64,000 bases of DNA from Dromiciops gliroides. Lineage: Eukaryota > Chordata > Mammalia > Microbiotheria > Microbiotheriidae. Positions within the stretch are counted from its first letter, which is position 1. Each line of letters begins with the position of its first letter. The notes under the pieces were generated by a model. That model made no database searches. It was not told the DNA's origin and was given only the letters and a program-made list of their open reading frames with translations. Below are positions 55,700 to 64,000 of this stretch, piece after piece. Both the position numbers and the translations under genes were made by a program. The stretch covers positions 171,462,403 through 171,526,402 of the forward strand of contig NC_057866.1 of assembly GCF_019393635.1 (NCBI RefSeq), written 5' to 3'.

Positions 55700-56090
55700 G
55701 CAGCCCAATGGCACCTAAAAATCAACTTCTGAACCTTTGAACCTATATTCATCTCCCATCAATGGGCCCATCCACCAAACTAATCCTTTTATAGCAAGAA
55801 TCTCTACCTCAGGTGTTGGTCATTAAGATGAGGATAGTGAACTATTGGTGATTTAAATGAAAGGCCTAATTAAAGATTCAAAAAAAGTGGTTTTAAAGCA
55901 CTTTACAATTTATGAGTTTCAACATTGTATCAGAAACTACTACTGTCTCACCATTACACTCTAACAAATATGACAGTGATCTTTATTCTTGTCTCATTCC
56001 CCTTATTAGGGTGATTAAGAACAGTTCCCATTCTATTTCCTCAATGACATACTTTTTTCAGAAAAGAATACTTTAAAAGGATTTGCTGAA
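55700..56090. other. No feature recognised
   Basis: Upstream flank of gene C; no ORF or repeat supported. Confidence 0.4.
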
Positions 56091-56136
56091 GTGAACTCCC
56101 TGAGTTGTGAAAATTTTGCCTTGCTCACTCAGCCCC

Positions 56137-56270
56137 AGGTGTGAATGCAGCTCTGGTGCCATATTCTAAGACAGAGGGTGGAGCACCGAGGTGTGAACCA
56201 GGTGAGTTAGCCCTTAGCATGTGTGAATCTAGGCAGGTGGAGCCTGGGGGCTCTGAGGGATATAAAAGGG
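56137..56270 (+). promoter_or_regulatory. Gene C promoter: two T-box-like sites and TATA box
   Basis: AGGTGTGAA at 56137-56145 and 56189-56197, with a third imperfect ATGTGTGAA near 56220. TATAAAAGGG at 56261-56270 is the best TATA box of the four units. Confidence 0.72.
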
Positions 56271-56291
56271 ACCCACCATAAACTTCAGGGT

Positions 56292-56367
56292 CAGACTTTG
56301 ACTCTTGAGAGCTCATATCTGGAGCCACAGATCCTGAAGGAAACCAACCAGGTCCACAGAAATTAAG
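56292..56367 (+). other. Gene C non-coding exon 1
   Basis: From about 30 bp after the TATA box (CAGGGTCAGACTTTG) to AATTAAG before donor GTGAGT (56368). The start is estimated. Confidence 0.65.
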
Positions 56368-56547
56368 GTGAGTTTCCCATCTGGAAATGTTTGGGGATAA
56401 TGATGCCACTTCTTCAGAGAAGATATGAAGCTTACAATGTTCTGAGACCACTGGGAGTTGAATCAGTTCAAGAAGGAAAGTATTGAGGGATTTTTTCTTC
56501 CATCATTCCAGGAGATTCATTGGGCCTTTCTCTTTCTCCTCAGGAAC

Positions 56548-56964
56548 ATGGCTGTAGCCCATTTAGCTAAAGACCTCCAGGAAGAGGTGACCTGCCCTGT
56601 GTGCATGGACTACTTTATCCAACCAGTGACCTTAGGCTGTGGGCACAGCTTTTGCCGCCTGTGCCTCCTTGGGAGCTGGGAAGAAGTGGACCAAGCCAGC
56701 TTTTGTCCGGATTGCAGAAGATCCTTCCAAATGAGAGACATAGAGCCCAACTATCGACTAAGGAAGCTGTCCAGTATAGCCAGGAACCTCAGACCCTACT
56801 TGCTTCAGATCACAAAGGAAAAGATCACATGTGAGAAGCACAAGGAGGAGCAAACACTGTTCTGTGAGGAGGACCAAACTTTCCTTTGTGCTTCTTGTTT
56901 CCAAAGTCAGGAGCACAGGAGCCACACAGTGCAACCTCTCCACAATGCTGCCAAGGCTTCTAGG
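56548..56964 (+). CDS. Gene C RING and B-box2 exon
   Basis: 139 codons. RING ligands C16, C19, C31, H33, C36, C39, C53 and C56. B-box2 about 95-126 (CEKHKEEQTLFCEED, CASC, EHRSH). Donor GTAAGT at 56965. Confidence 0.95.
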
Positions 56965-59900
56965 GTAAGTGCTTATAAGCAGAAGGAATCCAGAGAGGAT
57001 GACTTCATTCCCTCTGTTGGTTCTTTCTATCCAGTTCATGGAAGTGATAAAACAGAAATGGAGGCCACACAGCTATCTATTCTAAAGGCAAATACTTACT
57101 GAGAGGTCCTTCAAATATCACTGTGGCCCCAGGTAGGAGGTGGGGAGTCTTTGTTGAGCTAACACAAGAGCTCCCCAGAATATGGAGAACACCAAAGATG
57201 AACCTATGGTTTTATTTCCCCAGGATAAGCTCCATGAAACTGCCAATCTTCTCTGGAAAGAAGTGGAGACAATTCAGAACAAGCTGTCTAGAGAGAGAGA
57301 GAAAGAAAACATCTGGCATGTAAGTATCAGGTCATTTCAAGGGAGAGGAGAGGACCTCAGAAGCTATCTGGAGCTACATTAGCATAGTCCAAAGTGAAAG
57401 TCTTCAGGGCTCTCCTAGGGATAAGAAATTTCTGTTAAATCTATTCCACGAGATTACAGCCCAAAGGGGAATCATTTTCTCCAGAATAATAATGTTCATT
57501 TATACAAATTATCCTATAAACATTACTCTCATATTATTCAGTGAAAAGAAATTTTATCTCCCTTTCCTTCTCTTCCATCCTGACCTCCTGCCAAAAAAAT
57601 AACCCCTCCCCCCAAACCCAACCAACCACAATTTGATGACAAAAATCTACAGTCAAGCAAAAAACTGCCAAATAAGCCATATCCAAAAATGTTTGTGTTT
57701 TACTTCCTCACCTCTCTGTCTGCAGATGGGTAACACATTTCATCATTGGTCTTGTGGATTGTAGGTGACCATTGCATTGCATAGAATACTTAAGTCTTTC
57801 ACAGTTTTCTGTCTTTATGAGGTTCTTGTTATCTTAGAGATTGTTCTTTTGGTTCTCTCACTTGTTCTTCACGTTGAATTTTGTTATTTTTTCTAGCAAA
57901 TTTTGGACTGGTACAACATTGAATAAGTTACTTGGCTCTGCCTACACATGAGAATTTCTTATTTATTTTATCAGTTAGGTCTTTTTGTGCTCCTATAAAG
58001 TGTGTTTCATAACTGTACTTATACAGTTCCTTTATGTGCTTTGGTAAGTAGATTCACAATTATTATATGCAAAGGTTATATAAAAAGACTTCACAATGAT
58101 GTAGAAGAGAGGGCCATAGTCTGTTTTTGACACTGATTGAGAAACTGCTGGTCTTAATGAGACTAAATTATTTCCTTGCAGACCCAGACAAGTGCTTGGA
58201 GGGAGAGTCTAAGAGGTGAATATCGAAGATTGCTCAATTTCCTTAAACATGAAGAGATGTGGAACCTTAACAGACTGGCCTGGGATGAAAAGGAAAACCT
58301 GCAGAAGTTAAAAGAAAGTGAAGACAGACTCTCACAACACCTTCAGAAATTAAAGGAGGAGATCATGAACATTGAACAAAATTGTCAGAAACCCAGTCTT
58401 GAACTTTTAAAGGTGAGACTTGGAAAGATATTGAATAATTCAGGTACACTTTCCAATTCAAAAAGCCTAGAAGCCCAGTGGTATTTTAGTGACAGGGTAG
58501 TGAGCCTGGTATAGACTTTCCAGGAGCACCTGAGCAAACTGATCAGTGCAGTCCCATAGATGAGATGTCCCTGATGATGGTGAGAAAAATGAAGTTTCAC
58601 CAAGCAAATATTCAATTTATTACAAGTGTGCTGGTTGCCCTGAGAGGAATTGACTAAAGAGAAATGTCTTAACAATTAAATGGGAATGGGAATGATTTCA
58701 GCAAAATCTTTAACATCTGAGCTATTGTCTGATTGTAGTTCTCCCAGGTTCCCTGAGGAAAGTGGGAAATGGGTAATGCTTGATGATTCTCAACCCACAG
58801 TGCAACCATTGGCCATTTTCTGATGATAAGACTTAGATCTTTTTTTCACATTCACTAGGAGAATTTGACAAAAACAAATTCTGGAAGTGTTGTCCTGACT
58901 TTTTGTTCCATTGAGATGAAAATGTGTTTTCTGAATCAGCCTTTAGCTAGTGAGATTTATGAGCATGGCAGGACACCATGTCACAGGAGTTCCTGGGCCC
59001 AGGGCACATGAAAACACACATTAACTCCTTATCTCTTTTTCTCCCCAGGTCGCAGGAGACACATTTAGGAGGTAGGGTTCTCTTTTGGATGGCTTGGTTC
59101 TTGTGGGTGGGGGCATAGAGAGGAATCATGTAACAAGGACTGATTAAGTAGAGAGCCTGTCTTAGGCAAAGCAAGGTGCCAAGGCCCATGGAGGGTCTGT
59201 GCTAATCATCAATAATAAATGATATTTTTCTCTTTTTAGGATTAAGTCACTGTTGAGTGACCAACCAGAGTCTGCCAGGAATCCACTGACCATCACTTGC
59301 ATCACTGGGATGTTTGAAATGATGAATAGATTCAGAGGTGAGCATCAGTATTAGTGGCATTGAAAGCCCATATAGATGTGTAGTTTAACCCATGGGGATT
59401 GAGGTATGTGGACAGAGAAGCCCTGGCACTTTTTCAGTCCTGGACCTGGCTCCAGAGGGACACAGTGAGGACCCAGATCATTCCTGTGTCAGTATGCAGT
59501 GATTTTCATTGATATAAAACTGGCTTTCTGTATTCTGGTGCTTGTTCTTGGATATTAAGTGAGGTCACAAGTGTTACACTCAAGGTTTCTGGCTTAGGTA
59601 GACAGTAACACATAGAGTCTCTAAGCATCAGTGGTATTAGAGGATGGGAAGAGAGTATTTATAGTTCTGAAAACTAGACCATCGTCCACAGTTATTGGTG
59701 CTGGAAGATTTTATACACCCTTCCTTTCATCTGTCCAGCTGGATTGATTAGTGGGAATGTTCTACTGGATCTAGAAACTCATTAAGGTTTTGAGAACCTA
59801 TTCATTTTATGTATGTGTGTGTATGCATGTATGTATGTGTCTTTGTATGTATGTATTTATGTATTTATTTATTTTTGCAGTGAATGTGACCCTGGATCCT

Positions 59901-60413
59901 GAAAGTGCCTCTCCCTATCTCATTGTGTCTAATGATTTGAAGACAGTCAAAAATGGAGGATGCCTGCAGAATGTACCTGTCAGCCCTGCCCGATTTGAAG
60001 ATGAAATCATTTTGGGGGCTCAAGTCTTTACCTTCGGTCTTCACTACTGGGAGGTGGATGTAGGAGACAGTAAGCAATGGACTGTTGGTGTGTGTAAGGA
60101 GTCACTGAGCAGGGATTCTAGTGTACCATTCTTCCCTGGGGATGCATTTCTGATCACATATATACAGAATGAGGATGGTTGCACTGTGATCAGCAATTGC
60201 TCCCACATATCACAAAAGTCAGTCTACCCCATCCATAGGGTAGGGATTTTTCTAGACTGTAATGAGGGCATGATTTCATTTTATGATGCCCTGGAGAGAT
60301 ACTTTATATTGAGTTTCCCACTGTTCCCCTTCTCAGAGCCTTTGCGACCTTTATTTTCTCCTTGTCCCCCAATAAGGGGGGAAGATTCAATTCCAATGTC
60401 CATCATCCCATAA
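56548..60413 (+). CDS. Gene C: TRIM (RING/B-box/coiled-coil/SPRY), intact
   Basis: Coding exons 56548-56964, 57224-57319, 58182-58412, 59049-59071, 59240-59337 and 59881-60413 sum to 1395 bp of sense codons, 465 aa, all in frame with GT/AG sites. It is the most compact copy, with only about 175 bp between exon 1 and the RING exon (acceptor CTCCTCAG ends 56543). Domain order is that of a TRIM E3 ligase; partners unknown. The ATG context AACATGG is the same as gene B. An in-frame upstream ATG at 56458 lies before the acceptor and is probably intronic. The poly-A signal AATAAATAAA is at 60587. Of the three complete units this has the cleanest promoter and frame. Confidence 0.93.
57224..57319 (+). 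CDS. Gene C coiled-coil exon 1 (96 bp)
   Basis: Acceptor CCCCAG, donor GTAAGT. DKLHETANLLWKEVETIQ to KENIWH. Confidence 0.92.
57500..57900 (-). mobile_element. Old reverse L1 remnant in gene C intron
   Basis: TCAAGCAAAAAACTGCCAAA then CCATATCCAAAAATGT matches the same intron of gene A. Boundaries uncertain. Confidence 0.45.
58182..58412 (+). CDS. Gene C coiled-coil exon 2 (231 bp)
   Basis: Acceptor CTTGCAG, donor GTGAGA. TQTSAWRESLRGEYRRLL, then ENLQKLKESEDRLSQHLQ heptads, ending LELLK. Confidence 0.93.
59049..59071 (+). CDS. Gene C 23-bp micro-exon
   Basis: Acceptor CTCCCCAG, donor GTAGGG (weaker than in A and B). Encodes VAGDTFR plus two bases. Confidence 0.88.
59240..59337 (+). CDS. Gene C linker exon (98 bp)
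   Basis: Acceptor CTTTTTAG, donor GTGAGC. IKSLLSDQPESARNPLTITC to MMNRFR. Confidence 0.91.
59810..59876. repeat. TATG/TATT microsatellite at SPRY acceptor
   Basis: TGTATG, TATGTATT and TATTTATTT repeats run directly into TTTTTGCAG. The polypyrimidine tract is reduced to about six T. Confidence 0.88.
59881..60413 (+). CDS. Gene C PRY-SPRY exon
   Basis: Acceptor TTTTTGCAG. PRY: VNVTLDPESASPYLIVSND. SPRY: LGAQVF, HYWEVDVGDSKQWTVGVC, RVGIFLDCNEG, LFSPCPP. Stop TAA. Confidence 0.95.
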
Positions 60414-60586
60414 TGCATTCCTATATCATGTATCCCTTATCTCAGATACTTGTTGAGATATTCAGCTCCAAATTCTCACCTATGTTCATAATGGATGATA
60501 TAAAAGCATTTCCTCCATAGTGATTGGAAATCATTCAACATTCATCATTTGAGGTCAAACCTATTTAGGCAAGTATAAGTTAAATT

Positions 60587-60596
60587 AATAAATAAA
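60587..60596 (+). other. Gene C polyadenylation signal
   Basis: AATAAATAAA about 175 bp after the stop, at the same relative place as in gene A. Confidence 0.65.
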
Positions 60597-60609
60597 GGAG
60601 AAAGAAAAG

Positions 60610-61025
60610 AAAAATATCTACCAAGTTACTGTCTATTCTAACAACTTCTAAGCAGAAATAAATGTATCTCAGAGAAAGGATGGAAGGATTCCACCTCAGT
60701 GATTTTCTCTGTATGCCATATTGCCATCCACATCCAACTCTCAGTATTTTCCAGATCTGAAGGCTTTTAGACAAAATTGATTGAAGGTGTAGAGTAGATG
60801 TAGACAACATTATACTACATGTATTCTTATTGACACTGTATCTAGATTGTGATTTGTTTCATTTTCTTCTGGAAATTTATTTATTTATGCCTCCCTTCTA
60901 ATTTTGGAAGTGTTTCTTCTGTTTGTACAAAAATATTTAATTTAATATAATAGAAATAATCCATTTTGCATTTCATATATAACACATTTTTAGGTGTATT
61001 GTTCAGAGGAGAGAGATATTAAAAC
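60610..61025. other. No feature recognised
   Basis: 3' flank of gene C; nothing supported. Confidence 0.4.
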
Positions 61026-62110
61026 AAAATTATCTTCCTCAATTGTTTTCTTGGTTCTTCTTGGCATCTCTTCAGCAATTAACACTGCTGACACCATACT
61101 TCTTCCTTGACACTCTTGCTGTGCTTTCATAACCACTTTCTCCTGGTTCTACTCTTTTAGACTGTTCTTCAGTTTCCTTTAGATAGCTCATTTTCCATAT
61201 CCTGTCATCTCTATGTAGATGCACACCAATGCTTTGTCCTAGTTGCTTTTGTCTTGCATTCTCTCAGCAAACACCATAGAGTCCACTATTTTGTCTATGT
61301 GGATGATTCCCAGATTTATATATCTAATTGTGTTTGTGAGGGGGTGGGAGATAAAAATCATAATTACTTTGCAACATCGTCATTGACTAATCTGGTAGCC
61401 TAATAGGGAAAAGTAAGGAGAAATAATACATTACCAGCTTATGAAAGGACACGGTAAAACATGTTGTCCCATCCTCTGTTATAACACCTACTTGCTGTTC
61501 TTGGATAAGAGACACTACAGTTTTGTCTAGAAGGACTATCTTGACAATTGTAAAATTATTTGGTTTCTTCCCTTATTCTCCTGCCTTTGAATGGGGACTA
61601 TTGTTGCAATATTGTCATTTGCATTCACAATGCTATTCCTTTCTCCCTTGACTGATCCCCCTCTTCTCAATGAATCCTTTCCCCATGAAATGTTTTATTT
61701 TCATATATCAGTTTCTAAAGAATGCCCCTGATTGGCTATGTAATCTAAGTGAGACTGAAAGGTCATAAAAATCAAACATATGGTCCAAGATCTGAATTTG
61801 CTACCAGTAAAATTTGATGCCTCCCTATAAATTTCTTTACATTTATTTTAGCCTCCTATTTTTTACTTTGGCTATCTCATCTACTCCCATGGTTTCAATT
61901 TCCACCTTGACAAAGACTCCAAAATTGTTTTATCAAACCAAAACTCACACTGAACTCATAATTATTTTTCCAACTACCTTTTCAATAGCTACTCATGTAT
62001 CTAAAAGGTATCCCCCCAAAACATTGGAACATTATAACTCATCCTCCTCCTCCATAAATTTGAACATCTACCTAATGTACTATTTGTATCATGAATCTGT
62101 TGTACTGTGG
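61026..62110 (+). mobile_element. L2/CR1-like LINE remnants, interrupted
   Basis: ACCAATGCTTTGTCCTAGTT and TATGTGGATGATTCCCAGAT (YVDDSQ-like) at 61210-61320 resemble the QGSVLGP and YADD-QIY boxes of an L2-type reverse transcriptase. 61850-62060 (CTCATCTACTCCCATGGTTT...) looks like a following piece. 61345-61800 between them is unassigned. Confidence 0.5.
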
Positions 62111-62149
62111 CTTTTGATATTTAAAACTGATATCTTGAAACATTTAATG

Positions 62150-62460
62150 ATTTACTCATATGACTTTTAATTTGTTTAAAAGATGATTATTAGAAAGTCT
62201 TTTTGGAAATATACCACAAGATATCAGGAATTACTATTTGAATATATCATATTCTAATTATCATCACATTAATAATTTGTGGACATATCTTTTTCTCTCT
62301 GTCCTCCCTTAGTACACTTAAAAGCAGTTCTGACTCTTGAATTTTGAGGATATAACCTAGTGCCTTACATGTAAAAAACATTTAAAGTGCTTGTTGCATA
62401 ATGTTATTGCCTCCAAACCTTCAGGTCAGTTGTGAATATGTGTCTGGCATGTGGTTATTG
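62150..62460. other. No feature recognised
   Basis: AT-rich spacer between LINE remnants and the gene D promoter. Confidence 0.4.
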
Positions 62461-62507
62461 AGAAGAGCTTTTAATCATAGTGAGACACCAGCACAGTCAT
62501 ACTTTGT

Positions 62508-62550
62508 AGGTGTGAATCCAGACAGATACTAGGGACTCCAAATTTATTTC
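62508..62550 (+). promoter_or_regulatory. Gene D promoter: T-box-like site, poor TATA
   Basis: AGGTGTGAA at 62508-62516. At the TATA position the sequence is CCAAATTTATTTC, weaker than in the other units. Confidence 0.55.
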
Positions 62551-62559
62551 AGCTCAGGT

Positions 62560-62628
62560 CTAGAGCCTGACTCTTTCTAGCTTACATGTGGAGGTGCAAA
62601 CTCTGAAAGAAAGCACTTAGAAGTAAAG
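62560..62628 (+). other. Gene D non-coding exon 1 (fourth TRIM unit)
   Basis: TCTAGAGCCTGACTCTTTC, GTGGAGGTGCAAACTCTGAA and AAGTAAAG before donor GTAAGC (62629) align with exon 1 of gene B. The following intron (62700-62960) aligns with 31240-31640 of gene B: GGAGAGGTTCAGGCTTCCCC against GGAGATTTTCAGGTTCACCT. The coding exons would lie beyond the right edge. Confidence 0.68.
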
Positions 62629-63345
62629 GTAAGCATCCTACTTGGGAATATTACTTTTCCTTTTTAATGGACATGAGGAAATAATAAGAGTCACCATCTC
62701 CTGGGCAGGAAGGTCATCACCTTGTTTCAAGGTGCAGAGTCTATTAGGATAGCAGCACAAACAGAAAAAGGAGGAAAGGATAGAAAAAATAGTTACTGGA
62801 GAGGTTCAGGCTTCCCCAAGGACAGGGCAAAGATTTCTATTTGGAATATAATAAAGACAAAGTTTATTTCTGGTTCCATACTTCTGTTTAAAAATGTGTT
62901 CGTTTTTCATCACTAATTAGCAGCTCCAACATTTAACTTAAAACTGGGCTTCAGTGAGATTTGGTTTCTCCTTTACTGAATTATGGGTCTCTATGCACTC
63001 ATTAGAAAAATAATCATTTGGATATGATCATTTCTCAACCTCTTTCTCAAACAGACTTCTCTGAACCAGGGAATACAGAGGGGAATTTAACACGTGAAAG
63101 GCAGGGACCTGTTCAGATGTTCAGAATGTGATGTTTTCAACTGCTTTCATAAATTTGGCATAAACATTTATTAAATGTCATGAATTACTTTTGTTGACCA
63201 CTTAATATTTTAAAATAATGATTTCTGCTATTAGGAGAGTTTGAGCTTTTTGAAATAAAATTTGCCTGGGCGGAAATCTCCTTTTTATCTTTGATTAATG
63301 GCTTCCAAGAGAGTGTAGGTGGAACACTAATCAGGTTCCAGATTG

Positions 63346-64000
63346 TGTGTAGGAGGAAGGGATGGAGCGGTGTTTTAGCAGACAATCAGGGGCCCCCACT
63401 TGAAGATTGATTTGGAATTGATTTAATTGGGTGAGACTGAGAGACTGACTGAGAACCTACTTAAGGATGATTAAGTCTAGACCGACCCTGGCTGGCTCTG
63501 AGTGGGGTGTTGTTCTCAGAGGCTGTGGACTACAACACTAACACAAAACCACCCTCAACCAATCAGCTTGATGCACCTCCCCTTTTCAGAGAGGGAAACA
63601 GGAAGTAGGAAAGTGAGGCGGGCTCCCTGGATCACCCTTTTTTCATCCATGACTTTGGTTTTGTGGCAGACAGAAAAAAAGATAGGAAAGTAGATAGACT
63701 TTTCTGGAGTTACGGTAGTACATGTGTTATCTTTACCCTTTAACAAGTACTTAAAAGCCTAAACTCTTACTGAATTTATCAGTAAATCTTAGCTAGTTTC
63801 TTCCCCACAACTTGGGGAGGGGGCCGGTATGGACGCACATTAGATTTTAAACTTCACAGTTTGGTGAACCACGAAGAGGAAAGCTGGAACCCAATCTTCT
63901 GATCTTCAGGTTGGGTAAGAAATTTTCCCCTAGCCTGTCCCTTTATATTCCAAAGTAGTGCTGAGTACTGGCTGTTTTCCCTTTAGATTTTTAAACGGAA
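63346..64000 (+). mobile_element. LTR element in gene D intron 1, cut by window edge
   Basis: LTR about 63346-63859, starting TGTGTAGGAGGAAGG and having TACTTAAAAGCCTAAACTC and a TTTTAAACTTCACA end. It is followed by GTTTGGTGAACCACGAAG, a primer-binding-type sequence, and interior to the edge. Same family as the reverse solo LTR at 29747. Class uncertain; ERVL-like by layout. Confidence 0.62.

Noticed and set aside
56458-56547. In-frame upstream ATG extending gene C by 30 codons
   Set aside because: It lies before the acceptor CTCCTCAG (56536-56543), so it is intronic in the model that matches genes A and B.
61814-62170. 118-codon frame near the right end
   Set aside because: It lies over an L2-like remnant, has no domain and shows no conserved start.

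Overview
The window is nuclear genomic DNA from a marsupial. The evidence is at least 21 copies of a tRNA-derived marsupial SINE (MAR1/WSINE type, 5' head GGGGCAGCTAGGTGGC, B-box-like GAGTTCAAATCC). There are also L1 and half-L1 (HAL1-type) tails, L2-like remnants, several retrovirus-derived elements and long microsatellites. The SINE density suggests an Australian marsupial, but the species cannot be fixed from sequence alone.

The host content is a head-to-tail cluster of TRIM genes, all on the + strand. Each has a TATA-type promoter, a short non-coding exon 1, a RING plus B-box2 exon, a 96-bp exon, a 231-bp coiled-coil exon, a 23-bp micro-exon, a 98-bp linker exon and a terminal PRY-SPRY exon. 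Gene A (promoter about 8.06 kb, coding 9374-14398) has a 1-bp frameshift in the coiled-coil exon. Gene B (promoter about 31.05 kb, coding 33814-38974) reads as an open 463-aa protein. Gene C (promoter about 56.26 kb, coding 56548-60413) reads as an open 465-aa protein. The promoter and exon 1 of a fourth unit (gene D) lie at about 62.5-62.63 kb, and its coding exons fall beyond the right edge. Two relics show the cluster was once larger: a SPRY tail plus 3' UTR at about 18420-19340, and exons 4 and 5 at 45677-45950. By exon layout the proteins resemble the TRIM43/48/49/60-like class of RING E3 ligases; I assign no specific symbol.

The four promoters share AGGTGTGAA motifs, which match the T-box half-site. 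In gene B two half-sites form an inverted repeat about 40 bp upstream of the TATA box. Genes A and B also carry an ISRE-like GAAANNGAAA motif in the 5' UTR of the RING exon. The cluster may therefore respond to T-box factors and possibly interferon; this is inference.

Region by region. 1-7.9 kb: SINEs, microsatellites and a HAL1-like element (3.79-6.54 kb). 8-14.6 kb: gene A. 15.2-18.4 kb: minus-strand gag-bearing retroviral fossil with an L1 tail inserted in it. 18.4-19.3 kb: TRIM relic 1. 19.38-25.83 kb: a provirus with paired LTRs and a 4-bp target duplication. 26.4-28.7 kb: further LTR elements. 29.5-31.2 kb: gene B promoter region, with an LTR and an RPS15 retropseudogene. 31.1-39.95 kb: gene B. 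40.6-45.3 kb: minus-strand pol/env/LTR mosaic. 45.4-45.96 kb: TRIM relic 2. 46-52 kb: LTR-like sequence and microsatellites. 52.26-55.19 kb: a tandem duplication containing reverse L1. 56.1-60.6 kb: gene C. 61-62.1 kb: L2-like remnants. 62.5 kb to the end: gene D promoter, exon 1 and intron 1, with an LTR inserted.
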